Shown: positions 5,111-7,343 of the stretch, piece after piece
How the letters are laid out: the number at the start of each line of letters is the position of its first letter
Position numbering within the stretch: the stretch's first letter is position 1
Source: Nannocystaceae bacterium
Lineage (GTDB): Bacteria > Myxococcota_A > Polyangia > Nannocystales > Nannocystaceae
Direction: 5' to 3'
Length of the DNA: 7,343 nt
Assembly (NCBI GenBank): GCA_016763875.1
Contig: JAESSZ010000817.1
Location: 1 to 7,343, forward strand
Program-made: the position numbers and the translations under genes
Notes under the pieces: model-generated
What the model was told of the DNA's origin: nothing
Seen by the model: the letters and a program-made list of their open reading frames with translations, nothing else
Database searches by the model: none

Positions 5111-6673
5111 ATGACCCCAATGTCGACCGTATTGTTCGATGGGACGAAATACCCCGTCGCGACGGGTGAGTCTGTCCTTGAGGCTCTTGTCAGGGGCGGG
5201 GTTAACATCCCGTTCTCCTGCCGCAAGGGAAGCTGTCAGGTCTGCATGATGCAAGTGGTCAGCGGGGACCCCGGTCTTGCCGCGACCAAAGGGATGCGCC
5301 CCGCGCTGGTGGAACACCGCATGTTCTTGCCGTGTAGTTCGCACCCCAACGAAGACATTTCGATCAAACGGCCCGATCTTGCTGCGCTGTACGTCGAGGC
5401 CCTGGTTGGCGAAAAGACCTGGGTGTCGGAGTCAATCTGCAAGCTGTCGCTCGAGCCCGAGACTCACATCGACTGGAAGCCGGGCCAGTTCATCAACTTG
5501 CGACGCGAGGACGGTGTTGTTCGGTCTTACTCAATCGCGAGCATCCAGGAAGAGGACTACTTCCTCTCGATCCACGTCAAGCGCGTCGACAATGGGGTCA
5601 TGAGTTCGTGGTTGCTCGACGAGGTCAGCGTTGGCGACAGCATTCGGCTCCAGGGGCCCGTTGGCACCTGCTACTACGATCCAGCTCAGCAGGACCAGAG
5701 TCTCATCTTGCTGGGGACGGGTTCTGGATTGTCCCCGCTCATCGGGGTGTGCCGAGACGCGCTGAGGCAGGGCCATCGTGGCAAAATCGTGCTGCATCAC
5801 GGATCCCGGTACATCGACGGCCTGTATCTAAGGGAGCAGTTGCGGGAGATGGCGGCCAGCCACGTGAACTTCGAGTACCACGTCAGTCTTACCGAGGGAG
5901 ACCTTGAGCCCGGAATCGAACGTGGCCGAATCGTCGCTCATGCGTTTCCTGAAGGGGCCGATCGAGAAGGGTGGATGGTGTACCTGTGTGGTGTCCCAGA
6001 GATGGTCTTCGAGGCGAGGGTGGCAGCCGTTCGCGCTGGGGTTGTGCGTGCGGATATCCGGGCGGATCCGTTCGAGTACTCCCACAAGGTACAACCCGAC
6101 GATAAGCGGAAGATCGGCTCTCTGGAGCCGTTGCCGCAGCTGTGGGCGGCTCTAGACGAAGGCACGAAGCTGTCGGCGATCTTGAGGTCGTTTTACGATG
6201 AGGTGTTCGTCGATCCACGCCTTGCGCCGTTCTTTCGCAACGTCACCAAACAACGCGCGATAGAAAAACAGTACGCGTTTCTTGCGGACCTATTCACGGG
6301 AGGTCGCGACTACTTCGGACTTCGTCCGTTCAACGCCCATCACTGGATGGTGATAAGCGACGACCTTTTCGACTATCGGGAAGCGATGCTCGAACGGGCG
6401 ATGCGGGCGGGTGGGCTGGCAGAGTTCGTGATTCGGCAGTGGGCCGGTGTGCACGAGCTTTTCCGGCGGGAAATAGTCAAGGGGGCGGCGCGCGGTATGA
6501 TCATCGACGGAGAGGAACAGCCCCTCACCCCGCCCGAGCAGATCACGGTCGAGTACGCGACCGTGTGCGACGGATGCGAATCGGAGATGCCGGTGGGCAT
6601 GAGCGGCACTTACGTATCGCAGACCGGCCAGTTGTTCTGCCCCGACTGCGGCGTACCGTCCGCCCACGACTGA
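5111..6673 (+). CDS. [2Fe-2S]-FAD-NAD(P) reductase fused to truncated hemoglobin and zinc-ribbon-like tail
   Basis: The protein has 520 residues. Residues 1-90 are a plant-type [2Fe-2S] ferredoxin with C37, C42, C45 and C75 (CX4CX2CX29C). Residues ~93-185 are an FAD domain with the RSYS motif (138-141). Residues ~195-320 are an NAD(P) domain with GTGSG (202-206) and CGVP (293-296). Residues ~345-455 are a truncated hemoglobin. Alignment by eye with mycobacterial trHbN places the heme ligand at H410 (F8), tyrosine B10 at Y362, glutamine E11 at Q387 and the tunnel phenylalanine near F390. Residues 486-513 carry CX2C-X20-CX2C, a likely zinc or rubredoxin-like knuckle. Electrons would flow from NAD(P)H through FAD, with or without the iron-sulfur cluster, to heme. 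By analogy with flavohemoglobin and trHbN this suggests nitric oxide dioxygenation or oxygen/NO sensing, but the domain order is reversed relative to flavohemoglobin. The ATG at 5111 has GGAG at 5097-5100; an ATG three codons later is an alternative. The protein appears cytoplasmic. Confidence 0.92.
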   Translation: MTPMSTVLFDGTKYPVATGESVLEALVRGGVNIPFSCRKGSCQVCMMQVVSGDPGLAATKGMRPALVEHRMFLPCSSHPNEDISIKRPDLAALYVEALVGEKTWVSESICKLSLEPETHIDWKPGQFINLRREDGVVRSYSIASIQEEDYFLSIHVKRVDNGVMSSWLLDEVSVGDSIRLQGPVGTCYYDPAQQDQSLILLGTGSGLSPLIGVCRDALRQGHRGKIVLHHGSRYIDGLYLREQLREMAASHVNFEYHVSLTEGDLEPGIERGRIVAHAFPEGADREGWMVYLCGVPEMVFEARVAAVRAGVVRADIRADPFEYSHKVQPDDKRKIGSLEPLPQLWAALDEGTKLSAILRSFYDEVFVDPRLAPFFRNVTKQRAIEKQYAFLADLFTGGRDYFGLRPFNAHHWMVISDDLFDYREAMLERAMRAGGLAEFVIRQWAGVHELFRREIVKGAARGMIIDGEEQPLTPPEQITVEYATVCDGCESEMPVGMSGTYVSQTGQLFCPDCGVPSAHD

Positions 6674-6691
6674 TCGCCGGGATCGAGCGAT

Positions 6692-6709
6692 GCTGTAGCG
6701 CGCTTCAGC
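6692..6709. terminator. Imperfect inverted repeat between convergent genes
   Basis: GCTGTAGCG (6692-6700) and CGCTTCAGC (6701-6709) form an inverted repeat with one mismatch, giving a short stem with a four-base loop. It lies between the two convergent genes and covers the ttcA stop codon. No T-run follows on either strand, so the terminator call is tentative. Confidence 0.25.
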
Positions 6710-7343
6710 TGGACTCGTCCAGGACACGAAGCGTTGGGCGGGACGGGACCGCCGACGCCGGTTTCCGTTGCACCGTCGGGTCGAGCAGGTGCGTTGGCCG
6801 AACGTTGCGCACCGCGTTGAGCATGACCGACCGCAGGTGAGGATGGTCGGCTTCGAGCGAGCGCATCAGTTCGCCCATTTTCTCGCGTTGCAGGCCGTCC
6901 TGTGACCCGCACAGGTTGCACGGGAGAATCGGGTACGCGGCAGTTGCAGCGTGGGCAACGATGTCGCTCTCAGCACACTCGATGAGCGGTCGAATGACGG
7001 TGAACTGCCCCGCGTCGGTGGTGTACCCGGCGGGCATCGCCTGCAGTCGGCCGGAGTAAAAGAGATTGAGCAGCAAGGTCTCTAGTGCGTCGTCGCGGTG
7101 GTGGCCCAGCGCTATCTTGTTGCAACCGAGTTCATCCGCGGTGGCATACAGAATGCCGCGACGCAGGCGCGAGCATGGACCGCAGAAACTCTTACCTTCG
7201 TCAGTGAGCTCGACGACCTTGCTGTACGTGTCCGCCTCGACGATGCGGAATGGGGCGCCAAACGACTCAAGCCAGGTGCGCAGTGGGGTGCCGTCGTACC
7301 CGGGTTGGCCTTGGTCCAGGTGCACCGCGGTGATGTCGAAGTC
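6705..7343 (-). CDS. ttcA: tRNA 2-thiocytidine biosynthesis protein TtcA, C-terminal part (5' end outside window)
   Basis: The frame stays open to the window edge; 212 residues are visible. TtcA is an ATP-dependent, [4Fe-4S] cluster enzyme that thiolates C32 of certain tRNAs. Diagnostic segments are present in order: VHLDQGQPGY, then FCGPCSRLRRGILY (first CX2C at visible residues 54 and 57), KIALGHHRDD, VIRPL, and LPCNLCGSQ (second CX2C at 142 and 145), followed by a helix with QREKMGELMR. The N-terminal PP-loop (SGGxDS type) lies beyond the window and cannot be checked. A GTG at 7325 is not the real start, because matching residues (DFDITA) precede it. The C-terminal tail after THLLDP is about 20 residues longer than the short end I recall for the E. 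coli protein and looks disordered. It is convergent with the operon and is probably an unrelated housekeeping gene. Confidence 0.93.
   Translation of the reverse strand, partial: DFDITAVHLDQGQPGYDGTPLRTWLESFGAPFRIVEADTYSKVVELTDEGKSFCGPCSRLRRGILYATADELGCNKIALGHHRDDALETLLLNLFYSGRLQAMPAGYTTDAGQFTVIRPLIECAESDIVAHAATAAYPILPCNLCGSQDGLQREKMGELMRSLEADHPHLRSVMLNAVRNVRPTHLLDPTVQRKPASAVPSRPTLRVLDESS

Overview
The window reads as part of a high-GC bacterial chromosome (third codon positions are rich in G and C), most likely a proteobacterium or a member of the former Deltaproteobacteria/Myxococcota. Two observations point that way. A TtcA-type tRNA thiolase sits at the right edge, and DUF4388-like and Roadblock-like signalling modules, which are abundant in such bacteria, occur together. 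The species cannot be fixed from the sequence. I see no rRNA, tRNA, CRISPR array, insertion sequence or phage gene.

Left edge (3-797, +): the 3' part of a gene for a DUF4388-like protein with a second alpha/beta, possibly Roadblock-like, domain. It converges on a long minus-strand gene (830-2170) for an unrecognised, helix-rich, arginine-rich protein. That gene diverges from a plus-strand cluster, and the two 5' ends overlap if the longest frames are used.

Centre (2106-6673, +): five tightly packed genes that look like one operon. In order they encode a small Roadblock/LC7-type protein, a long coiled-coil protein (4-base GTGA overlap), a second Roadblock-like protein (after a 60-base gap holding a perfect GC hairpin), an ABC-type ATPase fused to a dual-specificity/tyrosine phosphatase (start codon abutting the previous stop), and a five-module protein. 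The last carries a [2Fe-2S] ferredoxin, FAD and NAD(P) reductase domains, a truncated hemoglobin and a C-terminal zinc-ribbon-like tail.

Right edge (6705-7343, -): the C-terminal two thirds of ttcA, a housekeeping gene convergent with the operon, which probably marks the cluster boundary.

The central cluster is the notable part. Two, perhaps three, Roadblock-like proteins of the kind that bind small GTPases sit with a coiled-coil protein, a nucleotide-binding/phosphatase fusion and a self-sufficient heme oxidoreductase. My inference is a signalling or positioning module linked to oxygen, nitric oxide or redox state. Domain identities are well supported by motifs; the joint function is a hypothesis. 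No small GTPase and no protein kinase gene is visible, so any such partners would lie outside the window.
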